Positions 44,504 to 53,718 of a DNA stretch of 64,000 nucleotides are shown here, piece after piece (position 1 is the first letter of the stretch; every line of letters begins with the position of its first letter). Under the pieces are notes generated by a model. It saw only the letters and a list, made by a program, of their open reading frames with translations. It ran no database searches and was not told the origin of the DNA. The position numbers and the translations under genes were made by a program. Origin of the DNA: Bradyrhizobium daqingense (GTDB taxonomy: Bacteria > Pseudomonadota > Alphaproteobacteria > Rhizobiales > Xanthobacteraceae); NCBI RefSeq assembly GCF_021044685.1, contig NZ_CP088014.1, positions 7,116,001-7,180,000 of the forward strand. The letters run 5' to 3'.

Positions 44504-46918
44504 ATGCTTCAAAGGACCACATCTCGCGAGATCGAAACGACGGCGCCGCAGGCTCCATCGCTGGAGCAGACCATCTCCTCTGCGCTTGCGCTGGTGAGCC
44601 GCCAGTATCCCGTGATGGTTTTCACGCTGCTCCTGTGCATCTGTGTTGCCGGCGTCTACGTGTTCACCGCACCGAAGCGATATACCGGAACAGCGATCCT
44701 GATGATCGACAGCCGCAAAATGCAGGGCCTGCAGACACAAGCGCCCGCGAGCGGTGGAGATAATCCGATCGACTCGGCGATGGTCGACAGTCAGGTCGAA
44801 CTTCTCAAGTCCGAAGCGATCGCCTCCAAGGTCATCAAAGACTTGAAACTTGTGGAGTCGGCAGACTTCATGAGCGACGGTGGCGGATTGCTCAGCAGCA
44901 TCAGCGGTGCGATTACCGGAATATTCTCGAAGTCGACCCCGCCCACGGAAGAGCAAATACTGCGCGCAGCGCTCGCTCGCTTTGCAAGCGGCCTCGGCAT
45001 CAAGCGCGTCGGCGTGAGCTATGTTATCGAGATCTCCTTTCAGGCATTATCGCAGGATCTGGCAGCGCGGATCGCCAACGCGGTCGCCGACGGCTATATC
45101 GTGGACTCGTTGGAATCAAAATATCAGGCCTCGAGACGGGCGGCGGTCTGGCTGCAGGACCGACTGAAGGATTTGCGGACGCAGGCGTCTTCCGCCGAAC
45201 GCTCCGTTGCGGATTTCAAGGCCAAGAACAATATCGTCGACGCCGGCGGGCGACTGCTCACCGAACAACAACTCGCTGAAATCAATACTTCGCTGACGAC
45301 TGCGCGTAGCCAGCGTGCGGAGGCCCAAGCTAAACTAGAACGCATCACCGCGATATTGAATGCGGACAGCGACGATTCCAATGTCATTCTGAATGACCTG
45401 GCGACTGTGAGCGAGACGATGGCCAATCCGGTCATCACCAAATTGCGCCAGACCTATCTCGAGTACGCAGCCAAGCAGGCCGATTGGTCTAACCGGTATG
45501 GATCGACACATCTGGCGGTTGTCAATTTACGCAACCAGATGCGAGAAATCCGGCGCTCGATCGTTGACGAACTGCGACGCACGGCCGAGGTCTACAAGAG
45601 TGACCTTGCGATTGCCAAGGCGCGCGAAGAGTCCAGCCAGAAGAGCCTAAGCGATACGATCGCGGTCTCGAATAATACCAGCCAAGCCCAAATCATTCTG
45701 AGAGATCTGGAAAGCAACGCTCAGAGCGCTCGCGCATTGTCTGACAACTTCCTGCAACTCTACATGGTCTCGGTTCAGCAGCAGTCGTTTCCTATTACCG
45801 AAGCGAGGGTGATCAGCCAGGCCGCGTCGACTCTTCCCAACAAGACGTCGCCAAGAACGACACTCATCCTGCTTGCGGCGATCGTGGGCGGGTCGATTCT
45901 CGCAGCTCTCGTCGCAATCCTGCTCGATATGATGGATCGCGTCTTCCGTACAGTTTCGCAGGTCGAGCAGTTCGTGGATACCCGCTGTCTCGCTTCGATT
46001 CCGGTCATAGAGCAGGGTGCCGTCAAAGCGAGCTCCGCTCAATCCGGCAAAGCGACCTGGCGATTCGGCAATCGCGACAAGCCCAAACCGCAGCAGGCAC
46101 CCCCGAGGCACGGGGGATCCGGCACGACGCTGCCACTCCACGGATCCGCGGCCGGGTTCACCCACCAGCAGTCGCATCGAGACCGTCTGCTTTCAACCGA
46201 GGAGAGCGTCGGCCGGCACGTGATCAATGCCCCATTTTCACGCTTTGCAGAGGGATTTCGGTCGATCAAGCTAGCCAGCGATTCTGCAAATTTCGGTGCA
46301 GGGTCCAACAAGGTCCTCGGGATTACCTCCGCTCTTCCGAACGAGGGAAAGTCAACCATCAGCGAAGCGCTGGCACAGACTCTGGCGCAAAGCGGTTGCC
46401 GCACACTGCTGATCGACGGCGACATCCGGAACCCGAGCCTCACCGCAAGGCTTACTCCGGCTGCGCAGGACGGCTTGATCCATGCTGTTATCGGCCAAGC
46501 CGACTGGAGGGATGTGGTCTGGATGGATCCGCAGACGAATCTACATTTTCTTCCTTGTGCCATTACATCGCGCTTCTCGAATTCGAGCGACCTGCTGGCC
46601 TCGCAGCAGATGGAAGACCTGTTCCAGCAACTACGGCAGCACTTTGATCGAATCGTCCTCGACCTTAGCCCGCTTGCCCCGGTCGTCGACGTTCGGGCGA
46701 CTGGCGGGCTGGCTGATTCTTATATCCTTGTCATCGAATGGGCGAAGTCCAAAGTGGATATCGTCGAGCGCGTGCTTAGCGAAACGCCGGTTGTGCGCGA
46801 GCGTATGCTCGGTGCGGTACTTAATAAGGTGAACGTGTCGGTGATGAGCCGCTACGATACGTATGGCGCGGCCTACTATCGCAATCGATACTACAAGAGG
46901 TATGGTTACGTCGATTGA
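44504..46918 (+). CDS. exoP: polysaccharide co-polymerase and BY-kinase (ExoP/Wzc type)
   Basis: 804 residues. A Wzz domain spans residues about 36-480, with membrane segments at about 36-55 and 452-474 and a coiled-coil region at 205-390. The cytoplasmic kinase follows: Walker A SALPNEGKST (609-618), Walker A' LLIDGDIR (635-642), Walker B IVLDLSPL (717-724). The tail from 784 to 802 holds eight tyrosines (RYDTYGAAYYRNRYYKRYGY), the usual autophosphorylation cluster. Such proteins control chain length and export of Wzy-dependent polysaccharides at the inner membrane. No partner outer-membrane protein or tyrosine phosphatase is seen beside it. It starts at ATG 44504 after a GC-rich leader with GGGCCGG. 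Confidence 0.92.
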   Translation: MLQRTTSREIETTAPQAPSLEQTISSALALVSRQYPVMVFTLLLCICVAGVYVFTAPKRYTGTAILMIDSRKMQGLQTQAPASGGDNPIDSAMVDSQVELLKSEAIASKVIKDLKLVESADFMSDGGGLLSSISGAITGIFSKSTPPTEEQILRAALARFASGLGIKRVGVSYVIEISFQALSQDLAARIANAVADGYIVDSLESKYQASRRAAVWLQDRLKDLRTQASSAERSVADFKAKNNIVDAGGRLLTEQQLAEINTSLTTARSQRAEAQAKLERITAILNADSDDSNVILNDLATVSETMANPVITKLRQTYLEYAAKQADWSNRYGSTHLAVVNLRNQMREIRRSIVDELRRTAEVYKSDLAIAKAREESSQKSLSDTIAVSNNTSQAQIILRDLESNAQSARALSDNFLQLYMVSVQQQSFPITEARVISQAASTLPNKTSPRTTLILLAAIVGGSILAALVAILLDMMDRVFRTVSQVEQFVDTRCLASIPVIEQGAVKASSAQSGKATWRFGNRDKPKPQQAPPRHGGSGTTLPLHGSAAGFTHQQSHRDRLLSTEESVGRHVINAPFSRFAEGFRSIKLASDSANFGAGSNKVLGITSALPNEGKSTISEALAQTLAQSGCRTLLIDGDIRNPSLTARLTPAAQDGLIHAVIGQADWRDVVWMDPQTNLHFLPCAITSRFSNSSDLLASQQMEDLFQQLRQHFDRIVLDLSPLAPVVDVRATGGLADSYILVIEWAKSKVDIVERVLSETPVVRERMLGAVLNKVNVSVMSRYDTYGAAYYRNRYYKRYGYVD

Positions 46919-47026
46919 CGTCCGATGCTTGATCCGGAGGCGTGACAGCGCTTGGCCGATTTTGACAAGGCCGTTGGATACAACATGACTGATTTCGCGC
47001 TAACGCATGTTAGGTCGGCGCTTCTG

Positions 47027-47626
47027 ATGATGCGCTCAGCTCTGCTCTGTGCTGGTCTCTTGATGACGGCAGCTCCCGGCCGAGCCGATCCGGCGCGTCT
47101 GGGCATTCCGAACTGCGGATCTGGGATCAGCGCCGAGCAGCGTCGACGTTGCGACGAAGAGGCGTTCAAGCAGATCGAGTCCGGCAGTCAATCGACACAG
47201 CTTGAGGGCGGATGGCGACTGGTGAAGAGCAAAAATCCAGACGGCGGCGCCGATGCCGTTTCAGTGATGCATGTCGTCGACAGTACCAAATCGGATCCGC
47301 GCCTTGCTGGTCTGAGCTTGCAATGCGGGAAAGGCGGCACCGAAATTGTGCTCATTGTACTCGAGCCGCTGTCCCGCTCGGCGCGACCGAGCGTCGCGCT
47401 CATAGCAGGAGAGAAGCGCGCAGAGTTCCAGGCATCTGTGATCCAGGGCGGCGTGGCGCTCTTACTGCCCGCCGAAGCCTCGAAGCTTGCTGCCCGTGAC
47501 TGGCAAAACGCAAACGAGCTTGCAGTCGAAATTGCGAGCCCACCAAGTGCGATACACGGAGCGGTGCCGATGGCTGGACTGGCAACGGCTCTCCGTTACT
47601 TGTCCCAGTACTGCCATGCTCGATGA
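47027..47626 (+). CDS. exported protein of unknown function
   Basis: About 199 residues if started at ATG 47027 (MMRSALLCAGLLMTAAPGRA, a signal peptide). Upstream in-frame starts at 46952 and 46985 would add a polar leader. The mature protein begins with a Cys-containing NCGSGISAEQRRRC and continues as GGWRLVKSKNPDGG, a WR...NP.GG block seen in some periplasmic beta-sandwich proteins. No family is certain. It follows the BY-kinase in the same direction within about 100 bases, so it may help polysaccharide export. Confidence 0.6.
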   Translation: MMRSALLCAGLLMTAAPGRADPARLGIPNCGSGISAEQRRRCDEEAFKQIESGSQSTQLEGGWRLVKSKNPDGGADAVSVMHVVDSTKSDPRLAGLSLQCGKGGTEIVLIVLEPLSRSARPSVALIAGEKRAEFQASVIQGGVALLLPAEASKLAARDWQNANELAVEIASPPSAIHGAVPMAGLATALRYLSQYCHAR

Positions 47627-47761
47627 TTTAGCCGGTCACGGAACTGTCATGCCGCACGAGTTCGGCAATTCGACTGTATGTGACCAGTTGGCAGGCCGTG
47701 CTTTGATGATGCGTTATAGTGACAACGATCTTGCCCTCCACTTCCGAGACGGTGGCGTCGC

Positions 47762-49162
47762 ATGGTCGGCTATGCGACGCGTATCAATGCCCCACTGGTG
47801 CAATGCTGCCGTCCATTCCCGCTTCCACCTCTCACGGTTCTCCGATTGCTGATCGCTTCCTGGCTTTTGATTGCATTGCTGGCCGCGGCTCCGATCTTGG
47901 CCATCACAAGCGGCTCCTTCGCACAGCATGTGATTTCGCTTGCTGCTGCGATGATGATGACCATGGCAACAAGAGCTCCAGAGCAGCAAATCGCGTCTTC
48001 CGCGCAGTTGCTGAAGCAATTTCTCCTCGTATTCTTGCTTCCGGTCGTCTGGATGGGGTTACAAATCGTTCCGACTTCTTCGCTTGCGAACCCGATCTGG
48101 TCGGCGACTTCAATCGCACTTAATCAACCATCGTTGCCGGGCCGCATCAGCGTTGATCCCGCCGCAACATTGCACAGCCTGTTCCTTTATCTGGTCGATC
48201 TGTCGCTCCTGGTGTCGACCGTCATCATCACCAGGGACCGCCGTACGGCAGAAACGATCCTATTCGTATTGTGCGCAGTGACAACCCTCATGTCCGTTGA
48301 GTTCCTACTCAGCCGGCTCGATTCATTCGCTGGAATCATTCCCCAGACAGGCGCGGCTACGAACGTGTTTCCGGCAGCAGCCGCTCTTGCGGTATTGACA
48401 AATGGCGCGCTCATCGCCAGGGCAATCGAGCGCCACCTGCATCGGCAGAAGATCCACAATCTGGCCACGTCCCAACTGTGGGTCGGCGTGTTTTCTGGTT
48501 TGTTAGGAATTGCGGTAGCGTTCGGCGCACTTGCGGCCCTTGAACAACACACGTTGGTGGCGGTTACTGGCTGCGGATTGATGGTCCTTGTGTTCATAGC
48601 CGCGGTCCGGCGCCTGGGATTTCGGTTTTGGCCTTCGGCGCTTTTGTTCTTCGTCCTTGCTGCAATCGCCAGCGCGATGGCCGTGCCGCACTCTGTATCC
48701 GGAGGCTTGGGCCTCCTTAGATTCGTCAGCCTTCCCCCGGAAGCAGTTGGGCCGACAAAGCACCTGCTCTCTGATGCACCGACGTGGGGGAATGGTTTCG
48801 GAACCTTTAGGCTGACTTCGATAGCCTATCAGGAGTTCGGCGCTGCGCTGGCGGCCCCCCCTTCCACCGCCGTCTTGATGGCCATCGAGGCAGGCAGATT
48901 GGCCAGCGCCATCCTGGCAGCCTTCGCCGCCCAGTTCTTTCTCGCTAGCTTTCGCGGCGCCGTTCGGCGAGGACGCGATTCCTTTTTCGCAGCCGCCGCG
49001 GCCGCCGGCGTCGTCGTTGTACTCTGCGAGACCTTTCTTGACTCAAGCCTCTCAAACCCGACGATCCAAGCGATCGTGGCGGTGATGGTCGGAGTTGGAC
49101 TTGCTCAATCGGTCGGACGGACCAGCGGCGCCGATCGCTCGGCGGCATGCCGCGCGTCGTAA
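47762..49162 (+). CDS. O-antigen ligase/polymerase-like membrane protein
   Basis: 466 residues with about ten hydrophobic segments. A large periplasmic loop towards the C-terminus (LLSDAPTWGNGFGTFRLTSIAYQEFGA) follows the WaaL/Wzy_C pattern, in which 'GnGfGtf' precedes a histidine- or arginine-bearing stretch. Two membrane segments close the protein. It could join repeats or transfer chains to lipid. An alternative start at GTG/ATG further in is possible because the first 15 residues are polar. It shares direction and short gaps with the exported protein upstream and the TPR-like protein downstream. Confidence 0.65.
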   Translation: MVGYATRINAPLVQCCRPFPLPPLTVLRLLIASWLLIALLAAAPILAITSGSFAQHVISLAAAMMMTMATRAPEQQIASSAQLLKQFLLVFLLPVVWMGLQIVPTSSLANPIWSATSIALNQPSLPGRISVDPAATLHSLFLYLVDLSLLVSTVIITRDRRTAETILFVLCAVTTLMSVEFLLSRLDSFAGIIPQTGAATNVFPAAAALAVLTNGALIARAIERHLHRQKIHNLATSQLWVGVFSGLLGIAVAFGALAALEQHTLVAVTGCGLMVLVFIAAVRRLGFRFWPSALLFFVLAAIASAMAVPHSVSGGLGLLRFVSLPPEAVGPTKHLLSDAPTWGNGFGTFRLTSIAYQEFGAALAAPPSTAVLMAIEAGRLASAILAAFAAQFFLASFRGAVRRGRDSFFAAAAAAGVVVVLCETFLDSSLSNPTIQAIVAVMVGVGLAQSVGRTSGADRSAACRAS

Positions 49163-49194
49163 CATTGGCTTAATATTGAACCAGTCTATCGAAA

Positions 49195-49848
49195 ATGAGT
49201 TCATCGAGCAGATTTCGCATTATTCTAACGGGATTGACCTTGACGGTCGGATCCTATGCGATTGTCTCAGCCGTAGCGGAGGTGACGGCGCTGGGGCGGA
49301 CTACATCTCCCGCAGACGCGGCGAAGATTGGGGCGCGCTGGACTGAATACGCGCCCTCGCCGTTTGGATCGGAGCTGGAGAGCAATCATGCGTTGATCGC
49401 CGCGCTGCAGACAATCGAGCCCGGTCGGCAAAGGCCTACGGTCCTGCGATCAACGACGCATACCGACTCAATTAGCCGGGTGCGGCGGTCGCTGTCGATC
49501 TCTCCTTACAATCCTGAACTATGGCTGGCGCTGGGACTGCTTCAGCTCCAGCGCGACCCGCACGATCCGGTCGTGGTCGAGGCCCTAAAGATGGCCTATT
49601 TGGTCGCACCAAACGACGCACGATTGATGCCGGCGCGGATCGACATGGCGGTCCGCTTCGACGCACTTGCCCTTCCCGATGTCAAGGACCTCGTACGCAA
49701 TGACATTCGGCTCATTCTGATTCGCCGACCTGAGTCGAAATCGGCACTCGTCTCCGCTTATCGTCGGGCATCAAAACTGGGCAAGGCTTTCCTGGAAGAT
49801 GCCGTTGAATCTATCGACTCGTCCTTCCTAGCGACACTGCGCGGTTAG
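49195..49848 (+). CDS. membrane-anchored TPR-like protein
   Basis: 217 residues. One hydrophobic anchor (FRIILTGLTLTVGSYAIVSAVA) is followed by a helical part with SPYNPELWLALGLLQLQR and EALKMAYLVAPNDARLMPARI, the spacing of one or two TPR repeats. Such proteins often accompany Wzy/ligase-type membrane proteins in polysaccharide clusters. It starts 32 bases after the ligase-like gene, suggesting one operon from the kinase onward. No catalytic motif is visible. Confidence 0.6.
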   Translation: MSSSSRFRIILTGLTLTVGSYAIVSAVAEVTALGRTTSPADAAKIGARWTEYAPSPFGSELESNHALIAALQTIEPGRQRPTVLRSTTHTDSISRVRRSLSISPYNPELWLALGLLQLQRDPHDPVVVEALKMAYLVAPNDARLMPARIDMAVRFDALALPDVKDLVRNDIRLILIRRPESKSALVSAYRRASKLGKAFLEDAVESIDSSFLATLRG

Positions 49849-49973
49849 ATGCTCGACCCTGCTGATGAAGTGCGGGGTTTGTCGGCACCAAAGCGCGAGG
49901 TGTGCACGTGTGATCCGTCAAGTCACAGTTCACCCATACGTTCAGGCGGCCAAACCGTAGTCGTACGGAATCC

Positions 49974-51369
49974 GAGCTATGCGGGATTTTGGGTGACGAG
50001 GCGATCAGGCGGCGTGGTTTTCCGGCACTTGGATGACCTCGATGCCGTTTTCGAATCTGACACCTGCGCTGACCTTCGGCAACTGATTTGTGCCTTTCAG
50101 CCGCCGCCAGGTCTTTGATGCGGCGCAGAGCAGCTTGAACACCATCAACTTGGCAGTCGTTGACGATAACGAACCTTTCGTGCGCACCGTTCTGTGCCGG
50201 ACCGTCGCGAACACGCTTTCGATGGGATTCGTCGTCCGCAAGTGGTCCCAATGCTCGGCGGGGAATTCGTAGAACGCAAGCATTGCGTCGCGATCTTTCG
50301 TCAGGCACTCGACCGCCTTGTCGTACTTCGCTCCGTATTTCTCGGCAAAGACATCGATCGCCACTTCGGCCGAAGCTCGGTTGGACGCCAAATAGACCTC
50401 GCGCAGATCCTTCTTCATGCTGGCCTGTACCGACACTGCGACTTTGTTCAAGATATTCGCGGTTTTGTGCACCCAGCACCGCTGATGTCGCGTGGCGGGA
50501 AAGACCTCGTCGAGCGCCTTCCAGAAGCCGAGCGCGCCGTCACCGACGGCGATTTCCGGGGCGATCTTCAGCCCACGGGTTTTCGCCTCGACGAGCAGTT
50601 CGTGCCAGCTCTGCGTGCTCTCGCGCACGCCGACCTGGAAGCCGATGAGTTCCTTCTTGCCTTCCGGCGTCGCGCCGATCAGCACCAGCATGCATTCGCT
50701 GTGGTCTTCCATGCGAGCCTGCAGGAAGACGCCGTCCGCCCACACGTATACGTACCGGCGCGCCGACAGATCGCGCTTCTGCCAACGCTCGTACTCGAGC
50801 TGCCACTCCGTCGTCAGTCTGGAAACCACCGCCGGAGAAAGATTCGGCGCATCCTTGCCCAGGAGCGCCGCCAGCGCCTCCTGGAAGTCGCCCGTCGAGA
50901 TGCCTCGCAGGTACAGAACCGGCAAAAGTGCATCCAAGCTCTTCGTGCGCCGTGCCCACAACGGCAGGATCGCCGAGGTGAAGCGGATCCGCTCGCCATC
51001 GCTGGTCACCGCGCGATCGCGAATCTTTACCCGGGCGACTTCGACGGCGCCGATCCCCGTCTGGATCGTCCGCACTGGACCATGGCCGTGCCGCACGAGG
51101 CGGTCGCGGCCATCGGGAAGCTTCAAGCCCTTCATCGCGGCGAGAAACGCCTCGGCTTCCATCTCGACAGCCTGCGCAAGCAGCTGCCGAGCACCAGATC
51201 GCAAAATATTCGTCAGTGGATCGTCGATCTCATCGGGCTGACGCAGTGGGACAATGTTGCTATGCTCGTTCATGGCGTATCGCTCTCCTTGAGGTTCTGG
51301 CAGGCTCGACACCCGCCTCGATACGCCGCCTATCTCATTCCGTCATCACCCAGTTTCCCGCATAGCTCC
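49974..51369 (-). mobile_element. complete IS256-type insertion sequence, about 1.4 kb
   Basis: Terminal inverted repeats of 26 bases lie at 49974-49999 and 51343-51368: both begin GAGCTATGCGGGA and share TGGGTGA, with four mismatches. The direct repeat CGGAATCC flanks it (49966-49973 and 51370-51377), 8 bases as usual for IS256. One extra base lies between the right repeat and the target copy. The single transposase gene is intact. Confidence 0.9.
50005..51273 (-). CDS. transposase of the IS256-type element (mutator family)
   Basis: 422 residues. The mutator-type blocks are VVSRLTTEWQLEYERWQKRDL, YVYVWADGVFLQAR (first D), AVGDGALGFWKALDEVFP (second D), RHQRCWVHKTANILNKV and FPAEHWDHLRTTNPIESVFATVRHRT (E), the last being typical. 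ATG 51273 is preceded by AAGGAG; a longer frame from 51312 lacks this. The gene is complete without frameshift. It belongs to IS256-family elements common in rhizobia. Confidence 0.93.
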   Translation of the reverse strand: MNEHSNIVPLRQPDEIDDPLTNILRSGARQLLAQAVEMEAEAFLAAMKGLKLPDGRDRLVRHGHGPVRTIQTGIGAVEVARVKIRDRAVTSDGERIRFTSAILPLWARRTKSLDALLPVLYLRGISTGDFQEALAALLGKDAPNLSPAVVSRLTTEWQLEYERWQKRDLSARRYVYVWADGVFLQARMEDHSECMLVLIGATPEGKKELIGFQVGVRESTQSWHELLVEAKTRGLKIAPEIAVGDGALGFWKALDEVFPATRHQRCWVHKTANILNKVAVSVQASMKKDLREVYLASNRASAEVAIDVFAEKYGAKYDKAVECLTKDRDAMLAFYEFPAEHWDHLRTTNPIESVFATVRHRTVRTKGSLSSTTAKLMVFKLLCAASKTWRRLKGTNQLPKVSAGVRFENGIEVIQVPENHAA

Positions 51370-51573
51370 CGGAATCCAGAAGCGACACTCATTGTCGTAG
51401 CCTTTTGCACGGATTGATGAAGGCGGGCCTGAGGTGATCGAGATATGGTTTCTCGGGAACTCGTCGGCTAGGAGGAGCCGACCGACGCGCCAGCCGCGCA
51501 GTGCACCCTTTCCTTCTGAGGTTCCGACGATTAGTCTAAACCCCATACTTCTCTTGCATTTTGGTGGGACTGG

Positions 51574-51864
51574 ATGACGGTACTTGCCATAGTGAGCATC
51601 TGGCTGCTGCTCAACGTTTTATTCGTGCTCATCGTGGTTCCTCCCCGCGGGCCGCGATCGCGACTCAATAGGTCAGGTACAATCCTTGCGCCGGTCCCGA
51701 TCGAAAAGCACCAAGACCAGCCCGATCACAGCGAACAATTCTCCCTTCGCGACGCGCTCGGATCATTCGCTTTGGGAGCCTTCTTCGTCCTGATGCCTCG
51801 GCTGATCTCACTACGGAAGGCCATTGTGCGGCTGTGGAACAAGACGCGCGGGCATAAAACCTAA
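51574..51864 (+). CDS. small membrane protein
   Basis: 96 residues. A strong N-terminal membrane segment (MTVLAIVSIWLLLNVLFVLIVV), a basic loop (PPRGPRSRLNRSG), a polar stretch, a second moderately hydrophobic segment (LGSFALGAFFVLMP) and a basic tail. The plus-strand ATG 51574 follows GGTGGGACTGG. The function is unknown; the segments suggest a two-helix inner-membrane protein. It sits between two mobile-element remnants. Confidence 0.5.
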   Translation: MTVLAIVSIWLLLNVLFVLIVVPPRGPRSRLNRSGTILAPVPIEKHQDQPDHSEQFSLRDALGSFALGAFFVLMPRLISLRKAIVRLWNKTRGHKT

Positions 51865-51909
51865 ACTTAGTGATTGGCGCGATTCAAGGACTCCAAAAGC
51901 AGCTCTGAG

Positions 51910-52270
51910 ATGGCGCGCTATAGTCTGAGCGAGGCGGGGTGGCGGCTGATGGAGCGACAGCTCCAGATTACACCGGGCGGAAGGGCCGCGGTGGACGACC
52001 GACGGGTGATCAACGGCATCTTCTCGTGCTGCGAGAATCGCGGCGCAGGTTGTCGACCTGATCGCGAGCAAGGGGCGCCCCCGCCCAGTGCTTCGGGGCG
52101 GCTCTGCGGCGCTCCGCCAAGCCGGCGATGTACCGCCAGCCGTAAACCTGATCGAACGCGTCTTCTGCAAGCTCAAACAGTTCCGACGCGGCGCAACCCG
52201 CTTCGGCAAGCTCGTACGCAACTTCTTCGCTGCGGCTTTACTAACCTTGTCTCAACGCTTACGAGTTCGT
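51910..52270 (+). pseudogene. remnant of an IS5/IS427-type transposase
   Basis: The N-terminal block MARYSLSEAGWRLMERQLQ (start of IS427-group transposases) runs into a frameshift. A second frame continues with VNLIERVFCKLKQFRRGATRFGKLVRNFFAAALLT, the family's C-terminal E-region (normally 'N.IER.F.klK..RR.aTRydKla.nflaa'). About 100 residues between them, including the first catalytic aspartates, are missing. It is therefore a decayed, internally deleted copy. Confidence 0.75.
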
Positions 52271-52296
52271 CCTCGGCCGCCAACGCTCCTGGTGAT

Positions 52297-53718
52297 CTAG
52301 TACGCCTCCTGGGAAATGACGGTAGCCGCCGTGCGCGCCATGATTTTCAGGTCGAGCCAGATGCTCCAGTTCCTAACATACCAGACGTCATATTCTACCC
52401 GCTTTTCCATCAGGTCGATGGTCGGCGTTTCGCCTCGGAAGCCGTTAACCTGAGCCCATCCCGTCAGGCCTGGCTTCATATGGTGGCGGTACACGTAATT
52501 GCTGATGACCTCGTCATAATAGTTGTCGTGAGCGAGCGCATGTGGGCGTGGTCCGACCAACGACATGTCGCCGCGCAGCACGTTCCAGAGCTGAGGCAAC
52601 TCGTCAATGCTGGTCATGCGAAGGAAACGCCCAATTCTTGTGACCCGCGCGTCTGCCTTAGTCGCCTGAGTGATCGAATGACCATTCTCGCAAACGTTCA
52701 TGCTGCGAAACTTCCAGATTTCAAACGGCTTGCCGTTGAAGCCGCGGCGCGACTGTCGGAAGATCACGCTCCCCGGCGAATCCAGCTTGATCAAAATGGA
52801 GACAGTGATCAGCACCGGCGCCAAGGCAACTAGCGAAAACAAGGCCAGACCGATGTCAAGGCAGCGCTTCTGGAGACGCTCGAACACGCTGAGCGGTGGT
52901 CGCTGAATTTCAACTGCCACCGTGCCGCTGACCGGCAAAAACGGGCGTGATACCAGATCAGCAATCGAATTATCCGGCAACAGACGGATAGGCTGTGGTA
53001 CGGCGCGCAAGTGCAGTTCGAGCTCCTGCAACAACGGCAGCTCGTTCCAGTCAACCGCCAGCAGATACTCCTCGACATCGGCCACACGGGATTGGAGGAT
53101 GACATCGCGGATTTGCCGTTCCCAGTGGTCGTTTGCGGCAAGCACGAAATGGCGAACCACGTCGAATCCGTTCTTGCGCAGGTCCTTGAAACGGCTTGAG
53201 GTGAAATCAAGCGGCTTCAGGCTAAGCAGGGCAACCTTGCGATCGACCAATCGGCCCTTGGCAAAGCTCGTGCCAAGCACCCACTGCCACGCAAAGCGCA
53301 GGCTGAGCAACCCAACGCCCCCAACGCCGGTGAAAATGAGGAACGTGCCGCGCGACAGATTGTCCGACGATTTCAATAGAAACGCCGCGACAGCAAGGAT
53401 TGTCAGTGACACCAACCAGATGATCACGGCTTTGCGCAATTGCCAGACCAGACTTAGCAAACGGTGCGTTGCATACACCTCCTGAAAATAGGCGATTGCA
53501 ACAAACACTGCGCTGACGATCAGTCCGGCCCCGATGGGCGCTCCGTCTCCAGATGACGGCGTGGCGAAGCTATAAAGCTCCGACGCTAGCGCGTAGCAGA
53601 GCAGAATCAACAGAAGGTCGGCCGCGATGACGAGAAGCTGAAAAGGCCTCTGAAGAGCGGTACCTCGGGCGGAGGATACCTGGTAGGTGCTATCAGAACC
53701 GTAAGTTGCAACAACCAT
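52297..53718 (-). CDS. undecaprenyl-phosphate sugar phosphotransferase (WcaJ/ExoY type)
   Basis: 473 residues. Four N-terminal hydrophobic segments, a Rossmann-like middle region, then the bacterial sugar transferase domain: LQKRCLDIGLALFSLVALAPVLI, PGSVIFRQSRRGFNGKPFEIWKFRSM, DELPQLWNVLRGDMSLVGPRPHA and KPGLTGWAQVNGFRGET. These are the family's PHPT-fold blocks. It transfers a sugar-1-phosphate (commonly glucose or galactose) to undecaprenyl phosphate, the first step of repeat-unit synthesis. ATG 53718 has GAGG five bases upstream. The stop lies about 27 bases from the IS remnant, and it is divergent from the phosphatase at 54300. Confidence 0.92.
   Translation of the reverse strand: MVVATYGSDSTYQVSSARGTALQRPFQLLVIAADLLLILLCYALASELYSFATPSSGDGAPIGAGLIVSAVFVAIAYFQEVYATHRLLSLVWQLRKAVIIWLVSLTILAVAAFLLKSSDNLSRGTFLIFTGVGGVGLLSLRFAWQWVLGTSFAKGRLVDRKVALLSLKPLDFTSSRFKDLRKNGFDVVRHFVLAANDHWERQIRDVILQSRVADVEEYLLAVDWNELPLLQELELHLRAVPQPIRLLPDNSIADLVSRPFLPVSGTVAVEIQRPPLSVFERLQKRCLDIGLALFSLVALAPVLITVSILIKLDSPGSVIFRQSRRGFNGKPFEIWKFRSMNVCENGHSITQATKADARVTRIGRFLRMTSIDELPQLWNVLRGDMSLVGPRPHALAHDNYYDEVISNYVYRHHMKPGLTGWAQVNGFRGETPTIDLMEKRVEYDVWYVRNWSIWLDLKIMARTAATVISQEAY

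Larger units (their letters stand above)
49849..51417 (+). pseudogene. small ORF interrupted by the IS256-type element
   Basis: The ATG at 49849 directly follows the TAG of the previous gene. The frame runs to the insertion site; joining it across one copy of the target repeat CGGAATCC continues in frame to the TGA at 51415-51417, giving 54 residues that end GGQTVVVRNPEATLIVVAFCTD with 20 or fewer shown here in parts: GGQTVVVRNP and EATLIVVAFCTD. The C-terminal beta pattern faintly recalls DUF4258-type proteins, but this is speculative. The intact frame across the repaired site suggests that the element broke a real short gene. Confidence 0.35.

Noticed and set aside
50194..51417. 407-residue plus-strand frame
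   Set aside because: It lies antisense to the IS256 transposase and shows no protein features; long antisense frames are expected in GC-rich genes.
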